From: CBDAPE01 sp965198325
GTDB lineage: Bacteria > Pseudomonadota > Alphaproteobacteria > UBA828 > JAPUJA01
Assembly (NCBI GenBank): GCA_965198325.1
Contig: CBDAPE010000017.1
Span: forward strand, 699,391 to 763,390
Length of the DNA stretch: 64,000 nucleotides
Direction of reading: 5' to 3'
The notes below the pieces were generated by a model. The model ran no database searches. It was not told where the DNA came from and saw only the letters and a program-made list of their open reading frames with translations. Shown one piece after another: positions 39,535 through 48,844 of the stretch. The position numbers and the translations under genes are program-made. Every line of letters begins with the position of its first letter. Position 1 is the first letter of the stretch.

Positions 39535-41030
39535 GCACGGAGCCCCGGCAGCAGGCTCATGTACGACTTGGCAGACGTGGTCGCGACCCGGGCGCGCGGC
39601 AGGTACGGATAGACCTCGAGGTTGAGCCGGGGCGGCCGCCGCTCGATGCGGCACAGCACCAGGTGCTTGACGGCATCGAAGCCGATGGCGCCGAGCCTGA
39701 GCGCGTCGCCGACCGCTGCCGTCAGCTCCTCGAGCCGGAAGCTCTCCAGCAGACGGAGCACCTGGACGTACTCGCGCTTGCCTGCCTTGCCCATGCGAGC
39801 TTCGAGGAGGCGTCGCAGGGTGATGAAGCTATCGGGCAGGTCCCAGCCCGCCAACGGCGCGGCCTGGTCGAGGGCGCCGATCTTCTGCTCGGTCAAGGGC
39901 AGGTAATGCAGCGGGTCGAAGATCAGGTCCGCGCTGTCATAGGACCGGCGGTGCCGGGCGATCACTTCGGCGCCGCAAGAGATCATCACCTCGTCGACAT
40001 AGCCGCGGATCAGCACCTCGCGGTGCCCGTATGCTACGGGCACCGAGTAGTCGTGGCCGCGGTAACGCACCAGCGACAGTGAGCTCGCCCTTCCGGGACG
40101 CTTGTCGCAGGCATCGTATGGTGCCGGGGGGAGAGGCAAGAAGGCTTCCCGGTCCCGTGCGAGGCGCTCGCCGATGGTCTCCTTGTGACCCCGCAGCCGC
40201 GCCGCCTGGCGCCGGCGGCACTGTCCCGCGAGAGCATCGTTCAGCGCCTCGAAGCTCTCGGCCCGCGGGACGGGGACCCGGAAGGTCCGCCGGATGAAGC
40301 CGACCAGTCCCTCGACCTTGCCTTTGTCGTTGCCCTTGCCCGGCCGGCCGAACCTGTCCTCGAACAGATAGGGGGATTGAAGGTCCGTGAAGACGCGCGT
40401 TCGCTGCCGCTTGCCATCGCCCAGTATCCGGGCGACTGCCAGCTTGGTGTTGTCGTACAGGATGGATCGGGGGACGCCGCCGAAGAACGCAACCGCCGCG
40501 TTGTGGCCAGCGCAGAACGCCTCGGTCGTCTCCGCCGGGTAGGCCTTCACGAAGCAGGCATCACTGTGGGGAAGATCGAAGGCAAGGAAGTGGACCTTGC
40601 ACGCCACGCCGCCGATCACCGCCATCGCCTCGCCGAAGTCCGCCTGGGCGGGGCCGGGGGAATGGACGAGCGGCACGAACATCTCGCGCGACCGAAGCCG
40701 CCGCTCACGGACATAGTCCTTCACGATGGTGTAGCCGCCCGTAAAGCCGTACTCGTCCCGGAGACGGTCGAAGATCCGCTTCGCCGTGGGCCGTTGCTTG
40801 TGGTGGCTGGTCCGATCGTCTTCCAGAATCCGATCGATGATCCCCGTGAACGGACCCCGCTTCGGCCGCCGTGGCGGCTTGCCGCGGCGAGACCCCGGCG
40901 GCACCGAGAACGACAGCATCTTGCGGACCGTCTTGCGGTCCAGCCCGAACACCCGCGAGGCCTCGCGGGTGCTCATTCCCTCGACACGACACGCCCGCCG
41001 AACCCGCGCGTACAAATCCACCCGATACAT
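39531..41030 (-). CDS. istA: IS21 transposase IstA
   Basis: A 499-residue DDE transposase. An N-terminal helix-turn-helix (STREASRVFGLDRKTVRKML) is followed by the catalytic core with Asp in QADFGEAMAVIGG, Asp in SILYDNTKLAV and Glu in KGKVEGLVGFIRR. A C-terminal beta-barrel part ends the protein. Complete, so the element may be active. Confidence 0.94.
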   Translation of the reverse strand: MYRVDLYARVRRACRVEGMSTREASRVFGLDRKTVRKMLSFSVPPGSRRGKPPRRPKRGPFTGIIDRILEDDRTSHHKQRPTAKRIFDRLRDEYGFTGGYTIVKDYVRERRLRSREMFVPLVHSPGPAQADFGEAMAVIGGVACKVHFLAFDLPHSDACFVKAYPAETTEAFCAGHNAAVAFFGGVPRSILYDNTKLAVARILGDGKRQRTRVFTDLQSPYLFEDRFGRPGKGNDKGKVEGLVGFIRRTFRVPVPRAESFEALNDALAGQCRRRQAARLRGHKETIGERLARDREAFLPLPPAPYDACDKRPGRASSLSLVRYRGHDYSVPVAYGHREVLIRGYVDEVMISCGAEVIARHRRSYDSADLIFDPLHYLPLTEQKIGALDQAAPLAGWDLPDSFITLRRLLEARMGKAGKREYVQVLRLLESFRLEELTAAVGDALRLGAIGFDAVKHLVLCRIERRPPRLNLEVYPYLPRARVATTSAKSYMSLLPGLRA

Positions 41031-41478
41031 CCCCCCGCCTTCCTGTCAGAGCAACCCTGACAGAAGGCTATAGACGGTCCCATTTTGGTCCGCCACAGCC
41101 GGATCAACCGGCCGCTTCAGTGAGGGATTATTGCGCCGCCGTTCTCATTGCGACTGTGGTGAATGAGTTTATCGAACGCCTTCTCGTCAACGACACCCTG
41201 AACGCCAATTCGGCGATATCGGACGCCCGTGCCACCGTGCCGAAAGCCGGGCTGAAGTATCAGGTGACGTCGATGGTGGCCTGGGCGACAGGCGGTCCCG
41301 AAAGCTACACCGGTCGGTCAATTCTGGAATCCCACGCCCACCTCGGCATTACCAATGCCGAGTGGGCCGAGATGGCTGCTGTCTTCGTTGCGGTCCTGAA
41401 CGATTTCAACGTTCCCGCCGCGGAGCAGCAGGAGCTTCTCGCTATCGTCGGGACCACCAAGGCGGATATCGTCTCGCG

Positions 41479-42144
41479 TTAAGGCCGAAAGCGGCGGCCC
41501 GACCGGCGGACGACAAACAAGGGTGGCAGGACGAGTCCGGCGACGAAGCCGCCAACATGGGCCGCCCAGGCGATCTGGATGCCCTCGGCGCCCGGTGCGC
41601 CGGTCACACCGACCAGCACCGCGAAGCCAATCCAGATGATTGCGACGGGGAGCAGCCGGATGCCGCCACGGTCGAGCGGACGGGCGCCCATGAGCCTGAG
41701 CACGGCTCCGAACAAACCGCTGATCGAGCCCGAGGCGCCGACCACGGGTGCGAACGAGTCCGGGTAGAAAGCGAAATGGGTAAACGCCCCGGCTACGCCG
41801 CAAAGCAAAAAGAGCGCCAGCGTGCGAGCCCGTCCCAAGGCGCGTTCGACGCCTGCGCCGAATGCAGCGAGCATGACCATGTTGATCAACAGGTGGAGCA
41901 CGCCGCCGTGTAGGAACTGGTGGGTCACGGGGCCGGCAACCGATTCCCAGCCGAAACCGCCCGGCAGGTAGCGCAAGGGAATGAATGCCAGGTGGAGCAG
42001 CACCCAGGTTTCGGCCGAGACGGGCAGCAGAAGCATGACCACGTAGATGGCGCAGCACGCGCCAATTAGCGCGCCCACCAACGGCGGAATGTTGAACATC
42101 GGCTGGCGGCCGGAACCGCGGCCGGACAGCTGTGGAAGCGTCAC
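41479..42144 (-). CDS. Rhomboid-family intramembrane serine protease
   Basis: A 221-residue membrane protein with six or so hydrophobic segments. The catalytic Ser is in VVGASGSISGLFG, the catalytic His in WAAHVGGFVAG, and HQFLHGGVLHLLINM gives the conserved region of helix 2. It cleaves transmembrane helices of unknown substrates. Its stop overlaps the stop of the split hemoglobin gene by 4 bases; its start overlaps the end of the following dehydrogenase gene, suggesting co-transcription with it. Confidence 0.93.
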   Translation of the reverse strand: MTLPQLSGRGSGRQPMFNIPPLVGALIGACCAIYVVMLLLPVSAETWVLLHLAFIPLRYLPGGFGWESVAGPVTHQFLHGGVLHLLINMVMLAAFGAGVERALGRARTLALFLLCGVAGAFTHFAFYPDSFAPVVGASGSISGLFGAVLRLMGARPLDRGGIRLLPVAIIWIGFAVLVGVTGAPGAEGIQIAWAAHVGGFVAGLVLPPLFVVRRSGRRFRP

Positions 42145-43220
42145 CCAACGTCTCCGGGCGCAGCAATCGCCTGTTCGATTGCGGCGCCCAACTCGGACGT
42201 CGTGGCAGCCCCGCCCAGGTCGGGAGTCCGCACGTCGTCATCCTTCAGCACCTGCTCGACGGCCTGCTCGATGGCACGGGCAGCTTCCGGGTGGCCCAGA
42301 TGGTCGAGCATCATCGCGCCGGTCCAGATTTGTGCGATCGGATTGGCTATGCCCTGGCCGGCGATATCGGGGGCTGAGCCGTGGACTGGCTCGAACATCG
42401 AAGGATGCTCGCGTTCGGGATTGATGTTGGCGGCGGGCGCGAGGCCCATGCCGCCGACCACGGCGGCGCCGAGGTCCGAGAGAATGTCGCCGAACAGATT
42501 GCTCGCGACCACGACGTCGAACCAGTCGGGATTCTGGACGAAATGCGCCGAGAGGATGTCGATGTGAAACTGGTCGGTTTCGATCTCGGGGTAGTCCGTC
42601 CCGACCGCGGAAAACCGTTCGTCCCAGAATGGCATGGAGTGGATGATGCCGTTCGATTTGGTGGCGGACGAAACCTTCCGACGGGGACGCCGCATGGCGA
42701 GCTCGAAGGCGTAGCGCAGGATGCGATCGACCCCCGTGCGAGTAAAGACCGCTTCCTGAATGACGGTTTCGCGAGGCGTATTCTGAAATATCCGACCGCC
42801 AATCTGGGAATATTCGCCCTCGCTGTTCTCGCGCACGATGATGAAGTCGATCGAGCCGGTATCACGATTCGCGAGCGGTGATGTGACGCCCGGCAGCAAA
42901 CGGATCGGACGCAGATTGACATATTGATTGAAGCTCCGTCGAAGCGGTATCAGCAGGCCCCAGAGCGAGACATGATCCGGCACGCCGGGGTAGCCGACGG
43001 CGCCCAGGAAGATTGCATCGAAGGGGCGAAGTTGCTCGACGCCATCGTCGGGCATCATCTGTCCGGTTTGTGCGTAGGTCTCGCAGCTCCACGGAAAGCT
43101 CTGCCACTCGAAGCCGATGTCGTAGGCGCGGCCCGCCGCCTCGAGCACACGGACGGCTTCGGTCACGACTTCCTGCCCGATTCCGTCACCGGGAATCAGG
43201 GCGATCTTGTAGTTGGCCAT
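42141..43220 (-). CDS. Tartrate dehydrogenase/isopropylmalate dehydrogenase-like enzyme
   Basis: A 359-residue NAD-dependent beta-decarboxylating dehydrogenase. Signatures include IALIPGDGIGQEV at the start, RSFNQYVNLRPIRLLPG, VRENSEGEYSQIGGR and the late motif NLFGDILSDLGAAVVGGMGLAPAAN for the metal-binding Asp residues. The SFNQYVNLRPI form is that of the TtuC tartrate dehydrogenase branch. GGGAGG precedes the ATG at 43220. The rhomboid gene follows with a 4-base overlap. Confidence 0.88.
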   Translation of the reverse strand: MANYKIALIPGDGIGQEVVTEAVRVLEAAGRAYDIGFEWQSFPWSCETYAQTGQMMPDDGVEQLRPFDAIFLGAVGYPGVPDHVSLWGLLIPLRRSFNQYVNLRPIRLLPGVTSPLANRDTGSIDFIIVRENSEGEYSQIGGRIFQNTPRETVIQEAVFTRTGVDRILRYAFELAMRRPRRKVSSATKSNGIIHSMPFWDERFSAVGTDYPEIETDQFHIDILSAHFVQNPDWFDVVVASNLFGDILSDLGAAVVGGMGLAPAANINPEREHPSMFEPVHGSAPDIAGQGIANPIAQIWTGAMMLDHLGHPEAARAIEQAVEQVLKDDDVRTPDLGGAATTSELGAAIEQAIAAPGDVG

Positions 43221-43285
43221 GAAAGCCTCCCGATCAATCTCTCGCCGCAATTTAACGCACGGCCCGGACGACGGCGAGACCGGAA

Positions 43286-43972
43286 TCAGGGAGCCTTGCG
43301 GTTGGTCCGGTGGAACGCGGCCATGTGGAAGGCGGCCTGCTCGCGCGTATAGGTCGCATCACGTCCAATCGGGCAAGCCCGGCGCGCCCGGCAACCGATC
43401 TCGAGGCAATCGACCCCGGCGGGCGTGTCGAGATAATCGACGCAGCGGGGCACGTCGTAGCCCGACGTTGAAAACGCGCCGACCGGGCAGGTCGAGAGGC
43501 AGGGCCGATCGGTGCAGGTCTCGCACGGGCTGGGCCGTTCATCGGCCGGGGGAAGAGCGAGCGTTTCGGCGAAGATTAGTGCGCCCCTATAGCCGTGCCA
43601 GAGACCGAAGTCAGGATGGATGAGGACCCCGATCGGCGAGGGGGAGACGGCGTCGGCCTTGATCGCCCAGCGCTGGAAGGGGAGATAGGGTGGCCCGTCG
43701 CCCGGAAGCAGAGCGCCGCCGTCGAACTTTCGGGCGATGCCGCCCAGCACCTCGCGCGACCAGCCGTCGAGAGGGTGTGTGCCGGCAGGGCTGCTCGCCT
43801 GGAAGGCCAGCCACATCGCGGGCCCACCGTGACCCGCGAGCATCAGGGTTCGGACCACGCGACCGCCGGTCAGCGGCGGTACGTCGTCGGCAGGGACGGG
43901 ATGAAATCCGCCACGCAAGATCAACCCATGGGCGCCCAGTGCGTCGCGGAGCTCGATGAGGGTCGGGGTCAT
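43286..43972 (-). CDS. 4Fe-4S protein of the QueG-like/ferredoxin type
   Basis: A 228-residue protein with a cobalamin-enzyme-like N-terminal part of unclear role and a C-terminal double iron-sulfur site (CETCTDRPCLSTCPVGAF, then VDCLEIGCRARRACPIG). It resembles the C-terminal half of epoxyqueuosine reductase but lacks the full QueG body, so electron transfer or an unknown reductase role is more likely. It follows the tartrate dehydrogenase-like gene in the minus direction by reading order. Confidence 0.75.
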   Translation of the reverse strand: MTPTLIELRDALGAHGLILRGGFHPVPADDVPPLTGGRVVRTLMLAGHGGPAMWLAFQASSPAGTHPLDGWSREVLGGIARKFDGGALLPGDGPPYLPFQRWAIKADAVSPSPIGVLIHPDFGLWHGYRGALIFAETLALPPADERPSPCETCTDRPCLSTCPVGAFSTSGYDVPRCVDYLDTPAGVDCLEIGCRARRACPIGRDATYTREQAAFHMAAFHRTNRKAP

Positions 43973-43993
43973 GACGTCCGACGAACCGTCATG

Positions 43994-44494
43994 CTAGTCC
44001 CGCGCCGAGAGCTGATCCGGGGACGCGATCGAGAAATGATGCGTGTAGTCCGCGCCGTCGGAGATCGTGACCCCGGAGAACCCCAGCATGTTGGCGATAT
44101 CGAGGAAAGTGACGGACTCGTCGAGCCCGAACGAGCCGACGGTGCGCGACGCACGGGCGATCACCGTCATGACCTCGAGCATGGCCCGGGCCCGGCAAGG
44201 CGCATCGAGCTGACCCTCCTGCCGGCTGACGATGACCAGCTCCTCGGTCCGATCCCCGATCGCGAAGATCGCAAAGGACAGCGGGTGAGGGCGGGTTAAC
44301 AGTCCGCCGACGATTCCGGCTACGAACTTCTGCCGACGCTTGGCATCGGCCTCGACGAGCGGCGCCGTGCTGGAGACATAGCGTTCGGTAATCGTCGGTG
44401 CGTGATAGTAATAGTCGGAGCCGAGCTGGGCGGCGGCAAGGCTCGGTGCCAGAAGCAAGGCGGCAAGCGCAAGTGCAGTGGAGCGGCGAATCAT
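43994..44494 (-). CDS. Exported protein of unknown function
   Basis: A 166-residue protein with a clear signal peptide (MIRRSTALALAALLLAPSL, cut likely after AAAQ). The mature part has no recognised domain; YYYHAPTITERYV near the start, FAIFAIGDRTEELVIV in the middle and FLDIANMLGFSGVTISDG near the end are its most regular parts and suggest alternating strands and helices. It lies between the 4Fe-4S and amidohydrolase genes on the same strand. Confidence 0.7.
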   Translation of the reverse strand: MIRRSTALALAALLLAPSLAAAQLGSDYYYHAPTITERYVSSTAPLVEADAKRRQKFVAGIVGGLLTRPHPLSFAIFAIGDRTEELVIVSRQEGQLDAPCRARAMLEVMTVIARASRTVGSFGLDESVTFLDIANMLGFSGVTISDGADYTHHFSIASPDQLSARD

Positions 44495-44523
44495 GGTGGA
44501 GCCTCCGTAGGTCGAGCAGCGAT

Positions 44524-46071
44524 CTAGAGCCGGCTGTTGGGCGTATCGAATGGTTCGAGTCCGTCGAAATCGTCGAACCAGTCTTCGTAAAACGCCGCGA
44601 CATGGGGTCGAAGATCGGCCATCAGGGCATTGAAGCGTATGACGCGATCCGGTGGATCTGCGGCGGCGATAGAGCCGAGTTCCGCGGCAATCGCCTCTTC
44701 GTCGAGCGTCGTGAACCGGCCGCTGGCCAAGATCACCCGGCCGGCAATCATGACCGTATCCACGTGATTTGCCTGGCCAAGCTGCAGCAGTGCCTCGATC
44801 GGGTCGCTGCCCGGGGCGATGTAGGGTGCCGTCATCCGGTCATAGTCGATCAGAACCGCGTCAGCCTGTGCGCCCACGGTCAGCCGGCCGATCGTGTCGC
44901 CGAAGCCGGTCGCCCGGGCGCCGGAGAGCGTAGCCATGCGGAACACGTCATGGGCATCGGGGCAGCGCCAAAAGCGCAGGCCCCGGGGCATCCGATGAAG
45001 GCTACGCACGAGACGAAGCTCCGCCAACATGTCCTCGTCGTTCGCCAGCGTGTTGCTATCCATGCCGATTGCGACAGTCAGGCCAGCGTCGAGCATTGCC
45101 GGCACTGGTGCGATTCCGACCCGCAGCCGCAGATTGGAGCTCGCGTTATGGCAGACGGCAACACCCCGTTCTGCGCACAGCGCGATGTCGGCTTGGGACA
45201 ACCAGGTTCCGTGGGCCAGCGAGGTTCGAGGACCGAGGAGGCCGAGGCTGTCCAGGTGTTCGATCATGCCGGTGTCGTAGAAGCGTTGCGCGAAGGCGCG
45301 CTGGAGCGGTGATTCGAGCAGATGAAAATGAAACCCGGTGTCGAGCCGTTCGGCAGCCGCGCCCATCTGCTCAAGCAGTTCGTCGCTGCACCATTCGGGA
45401 CCGCTCGGCGAGAACAGGAGCCGAATCCGGGAATTGTCGGCATATTGTTCGCGATGTTCCTCGACGAGTTCGAAGTAATCGGCGCCGTCCGCGCTGTCGA
45501 GGTCGTCGAACAAGGCGTTAATCCGCGTCGAGAGGTGCTCGGGCAAACTGGCGATGAAATCGGCGTCGTTCTGATAGACGAACGTATTCCGGTCCGCGGT
45601 CGAAAGGGCGTAAGCGACGCGCATGCCGGAATCGGCATAGGCCCGGAGCGTATCGCGGCTTTCCTCGCCGCTGTCCCACCAGTCGCGGGGGTAGGCCATG
45701 TGCAGCACGCAGGTCACGCCCGAGCGGATCATTCGCATGGTCGCGTAGAGCGTATCAAGATAGGCGTCGAGCGGCGGCATGCGCCAGTTATCCGGCAACC
45801 AGGCCTCCAAATAATCGTCGGCGAGGCCGAAATGGGGCGCCATGACTCCTGCGCCATGATGATGCGCATTGATCAAGCCGGGAAGGACGAGATGCCGCTC
45901 GGAGCCGATTTCGTCGGCATCGGGGTAACGCGCGTGCATCGCGGGGTAATCGCCGGTGGCCTTGACCTCGCCGTCTTCCACGACGACGGCCCCGTCTGCG
46001 ATCACGCCGTCTTCCGACAGCGTCGCGGGATCGGTCACGACGTGGCCGCCGCGCAACAGAATGATCGACAT
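44524..46071 (-). CDS. Amidohydrolase, adenosylhomocysteine deaminase/chlorohydrolase-like
   Basis: A 515-residue metal hydrolase. The metal site begins with GLINAHHHGAGV, the central His is in FHFHLLES, SLAHGTWLS gives the next His, and IGMDSNTLANDEDM the Asp. This is the Trz/Atz-like branch of amidohydrolases that deaminates or dechlorinates ring compounds. The substrate is not visible. The gene stands between the exported protein and the Popeye-like gene. Confidence 0.88.
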   Translation of the reverse strand: MSIILLRGGHVVTDPATLSEDGVIADGAVVVEDGEVKATGDYPAMHARYPDADEIGSERHLVLPGLINAHHHGAGVMAPHFGLADDYLEAWLPDNWRMPPLDAYLDTLYATMRMIRSGVTCVLHMAYPRDWWDSGEESRDTLRAYADSGMRVAYALSTADRNTFVYQNDADFIASLPEHLSTRINALFDDLDSADGADYFELVEEHREQYADNSRIRLLFSPSGPEWCSDELLEQMGAAAERLDTGFHFHLLESPLQRAFAQRFYDTGMIEHLDSLGLLGPRTSLAHGTWLSQADIALCAERGVAVCHNASSNLRLRVGIAPVPAMLDAGLTVAIGMDSNTLANDEDMLAELRLVRSLHRMPRGLRFWRCPDAHDVFRMATLSGARATGFGDTIGRLTVGAQADAVLIDYDRMTAPYIAPGSDPIEALLQLGQANHVDTVMIAGRVILASGRFTTLDEEAIAAELGSIAAADPPDRVIRFNALMADLRPHVAAFYEDWFDDFDGLEPFDTPNSRL

Positions 46072-46116
46072 CCGTGTCTCTCCTCCTAAGCCGCCTCGCC
46101 GGTGCGACTGCCCAAT

Positions 46117-46794
46117 CTAGCCCGCCGACGGGCTTCCGGTCGAGGTTTGCGCCGCAAGCTTCTGGGCCAGGTCGACGTTGAACACCGTTCCCATGGCGAC
46201 GTCCATGGTCGGGTTGCGTCTGAGTAGCTTGCGTAAATTCTCTTTCGGCCACGACACGTAGCGGGTCGGTCGAGCCACCCGGACCGTTGCAGTCGCATCG
46301 CCTCCGTGAATGTATGACATTTCGCCGATAAAGGTCCCGTCTTTTGCCGTCGCGGTCTCGCGCCCGCTCTGCTCGACGGCGACCTCACCATTATAAATCA
46401 GCTTAAGGTCGTCGAGTGGTCGATTTTCGGTGGCCAACACGTCGCCCTCGCGGCCGTCATGCCACTCAGCAAGCCGGATTACTTTCATGAATTCCACGGG
46501 TACGAACTTGCTGAACAGCGTCTGGTAGAGCTCGCGCTCCTCATCAGTGAACGACACGCTGCGCCGCTCTAGATAGAGCATCACGATGCGTCCGAGATTG
46601 ATCAGCAGGAAAACGAAGAGCCAGGAAATGACCAGCCAGAGGGGGCCCTCGGGAATGAAATAATTGTAGCCGATGCCGAGGATGCCCGAAATAATGGCCA
46701 GCACCCGAAGCAGGAGAATATCGCGCATCAGAAAGGACAACGCGCTCAATCCGAATGAAAGATGTCCGATAATATCGAAGATTATCAGTGACAT
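46117..46794 (-). CDS. Membrane protein with Popeye-like/cyclic-nucleotide-binding domain
   Basis: A 225-residue protein. Three hydrophobic segments fill residues 5-75 and are followed by a cNMP-binding fold: VEFMKVIRLAEWHDGREGDVL, YNGEVAVEQSG, and GTFIGEMSYIHGGDATATV, where Glu and the later Arg-like position are at the phosphate-binding cassette. The arrangement of three helices plus one such domain is that of Popeye proteins. Its ligand is unknown. Confidence 0.8.
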   Translation of the reverse strand: MSLIIFDIIGHLSFGLSALSFLMRDILLLRVLAIISGILGIGYNYFIPEGPLWLVISWLFVFLLINLGRIVMLYLERRSVSFTDEERELYQTLFSKFVPVEFMKVIRLAEWHDGREGDVLATENRPLDDLKLIYNGEVAVEQSGRETATAKDGTFIGEMSYIHGGDATATVRVARPTRYVSWPKENLRKLLRRNPTMDVAMGTVFNVDLAQKLAAQTSTGSPSAG

Positions 46795-46976
46795 AACGCT
46801 ACTCCTTGCGTCGAAACCCGAAATCCCTTGACACGCCAGTCTACGACGAAATCGCCGCGGGACCTTGTGAGCGCTCTCACAGATCGTTCAACCCGGTGCT
46901 CCGCCTGGCCTGCGGCTCCCCGATGTGATCGTTGTCATAGTGCTGTCGTGCGGTTCGCATTTACACTCGCGGCATC

Positions 46977-47669
46977 ATGAGCACGGTTTTGGCTAGGGAA
47001 ATCAAGCGGATCGAACCCAGGATGCGGATTCTCGTCGCCGACACCCACTCCATATTTAGGATTGGGCTGAGGCAGGTGCTATCCGAGCTGCGCCCCGATA
47101 TCGAGTTGATCGAGACGGACAGCGTGGATGGTGCGGTGACTATTCTGGATACTGACCCGGCGATCGACGTTCTGCTTATCGACCTGGCGAGCCCGGGCAT
47201 GAACGGCGGCGCTGGCCTGAAACGTATGATGTCGGTCAACGAGTCGTTGCCGATCGTCGTGACCGGCGCCGATGCAAATCGGATGAACGCCATGCGCATG
47301 ATCGACCGCGGCGCCATGGGATTAATCGCCAAATCGGTGACCGGCCCCGAGATTCTCGAGGTGTTGGACGCCGTGCTCGACGGACGGCTCTGGCTGCCGC
47401 GCGAGGCACTAGCCCAAGACGGCGTAATTAGAGAATCGGTCGGGAGCCGGCTTGAGCCGGAACAAGTTGAGCGGCTAAATCGGCTCACTCGGCGTCAACG
47501 CGAGGTGCTGATCCAACTCGTCGACGGAAAATCGAACGCCAATATTGCGCGGGCGCTCGGCCTTGCAGAGGGCACGGTGCGCATTAACGTGTCGTCGATC
47601 CTTAAGAGCTTGAACGTCAGCAATCGCACGCAGGCGGCAATCCTCGCAGCCCAGTATTTCGAGGGTTGA
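46977..47669 (+). CDS. NarL/LuxR-type response regulator
   Basis: A 230-residue regulator. The receiver domain has the acidic pocket VADTH, phospho-acceptor Asp in LLIDLASPG and the Lys in AKSV. The C-terminal LuxR helix-turn-helix reads LTRRQREVLIQLVDGKSNANIARALGL. An alternative start at 47022 (MRILVADTH) gives the standard receiver N-terminus. No cognate kinase is adjacent. It is divergent from the Popeye-like gene. Confidence 0.88.
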   Translation: MSTVLAREIKRIEPRMRILVADTHSIFRIGLRQVLSELRPDIELIETDSVDGAVTILDTDPAIDVLLIDLASPGMNGGAGLKRMMSVNESLPIVVTGADANRMNAMRMIDRGAMGLIAKSVTGPEILEVLDAVLDGRLWLPREALAQDGVIRESVGSRLEPEQVERLNRLTRRQREVLIQLVDGKSNANIARALGLAEGTVRINVSSILKSLNVSNRTQAAILAAQYFEG

Positions 47670-47690
47670 AAGCGATTCCTGGCCGTGGGG

Positions 47691-48510
47691 TCAGCTGTAG
47701 TCGTATCCGAAATCGAATTGCAAATGCCGCCGACAGAGCCTGGCGATGAAGAGCTGATCGGCATCGTCGTACCACGCGCTGGCGGCGCGGCTATCGAGCC
47801 GAACGGCGGGACGTGCGATTGCGGGGTTGGGCCGCTCGGCCATCTTTTCCTTCGTGGCGTCGGCAACGACCGTGGCAAGCAGATCGGGCGTGACCCCGTC
47901 GATCCCGAAGAATTCGCAGACCCACGCCAGCTCGCCCGCCGTGTCGGCGAGCAGGTCTTCATAGTGCAAAACGGCGGTGTGGGCCGGATCGCCCGCGACC
48001 ACAGCACCCCAGCCGTTGAGGAACCGGAGCTGTTCCCAGATGTCGGTGTCGTAGGACTTGCCGCTGACGTCGCCGCGCAGGTAGGTCGAAAAATCGACGC
48101 GATAGTCGTCTTTCCATTTTTCGTAGCCGGGCCACCAGCGCGTCGCGCAGGTCGCGCACGCGCACGAGGGTTGGCGGCATCCTCAGCAGGCGGTTGGCGA
48201 GTGCCGAGCGTTGAAGGTAATGGGGCATGGAATGGGAGTTGACGATGCGCGGAATGCCGGCGTAACGCGGCGGGGCCTTGGGATGGCCGACGATTGAATC
48301 ATCCTGAATGTGGGCAGGTTCTGGAAGGTCGTGGATGCGGGCAAGCGTCATTCCCAGCATGTACTTGACCCAGTGGGTACCCGACTGTTTGACGCTCGCC
48401 ATAAACCCGTCGTAACTGTGCCGGCGGCGCAACGTCGCGCTGGTAAAGAGGCCGCGGTTGAGGCAGCGCGTACGAAAGCGCCACTCGGCCATTGTCAAGG
48501 AAAGATCCAT
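47691..48510 (-). pseudogene. Sulfotransferase family protein with a frameshift
   Basis: The N-terminal part, from MDLSLTMAEW at 48510, carries the PAPS-binding loop SVKQSGTHWVKYML and the family segment RVRDLRDALVA. The C-terminal part (47691-48002) has HYEDLLADTAGELAWVCEFFGI, typical of cytosolic-type sulfotransferases. The two parts are in different frames; the break lies near 48130, where reading in the other frame gives GYEKWKDDYRVDFSTYL, the expected link. The gene is probably dead, unless the shift is a sequencing error. Confidence 0.78.
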
Positions 48511-48550
48511 CCGGGCCGACCAAATCGTCCTTCGGGCAGCAGAGCCTGCG

Positions 48551-48664
48551 TCAGACGATATCGACCAGTTCCATGGCAAAGGTCAAGTCTTTGCCTGCCA
48601 GGGGATGGTTGCCGTCGAGTTTGACAATATTCTCGACGAACGAGCCTAAGATGAACGGGACCAT
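48551..48664 (-). pseudogene. C-terminal remnant of a SlyD/FKBP-type peptidyl-prolyl isomerase
   Basis: Reading from the ATG at 48664 to TGA at 48551 gives 37 codons. The last 25 or so read VKLDGNHPLAGKDLTFAMEL and end in DIV, matching the C-terminal NHPLAGKTLTFEVEV segment of SlyD-type FKBPs. The rest of the enzyme is absent. It lies just upstream of, and overlaps in region with, the broken sulfotransferase start. Confidence 0.65.
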
Positions 48665-48844
48665 GATAAGAGACGCGGGCTAGCCGTCGACTACAACCCG
48701 GGTCGTTCAGGCAGCATGATGAACCCGGGGGTCCGGGGCAGCGCCCGGCGCGCAAGGCTTGGGGTTTGACAGGTTTTGGTGAGGTCTGGCACTCTGTGGC
48801 CCGCAAATTGAACTCACCATCTACTTCACTGAGGAGGACTGTCT

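Larger units (their letters stand above)
38579..41146. mobile_element. IS21-family insertion sequence, complete
   Basis: About 2,568 bases flanked by ATTGCG at 38573-38578 and 41147-41152, taken as the target duplication. Terminal inverted repeats are imperfect, sharing a GGCGG-x-GCAA core, and there are inner repeats GTGGCGG...GGGACC near both ends as usual for the family. It carries istA and istB on the minus strand with an ATGA overlap. The outer left base is uncertain by one position, because a second copy at 63871 starts one base further in. Confidence 0.9.
38441..41482 (+). pseudogene. Group 1-like truncated hemoglobin, exported, split by an IS21-family element
   Basis: The 5' part (38441-38578) encodes a signal peptide (hydrophobic core AVIVGFLALPG, cut likely after NALA) and the globin start SLYDRLGGVYVIA. 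The 3' part (41153-41482) continues TVVNEFIERLLVNDTL and includes YTGRSILESHAHLGIT with the proximal His. Removing the element and one copy of its target repeat gives a continuous 155-residue protein in frame. GGGAGG precedes the ATG. Bacterial truncated hemoglobins bind O2, NO or sulfide-related ligands; export to the periplasm is unusual. A downstream fragment could only be made from an internal start. Confidence 0.88.
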
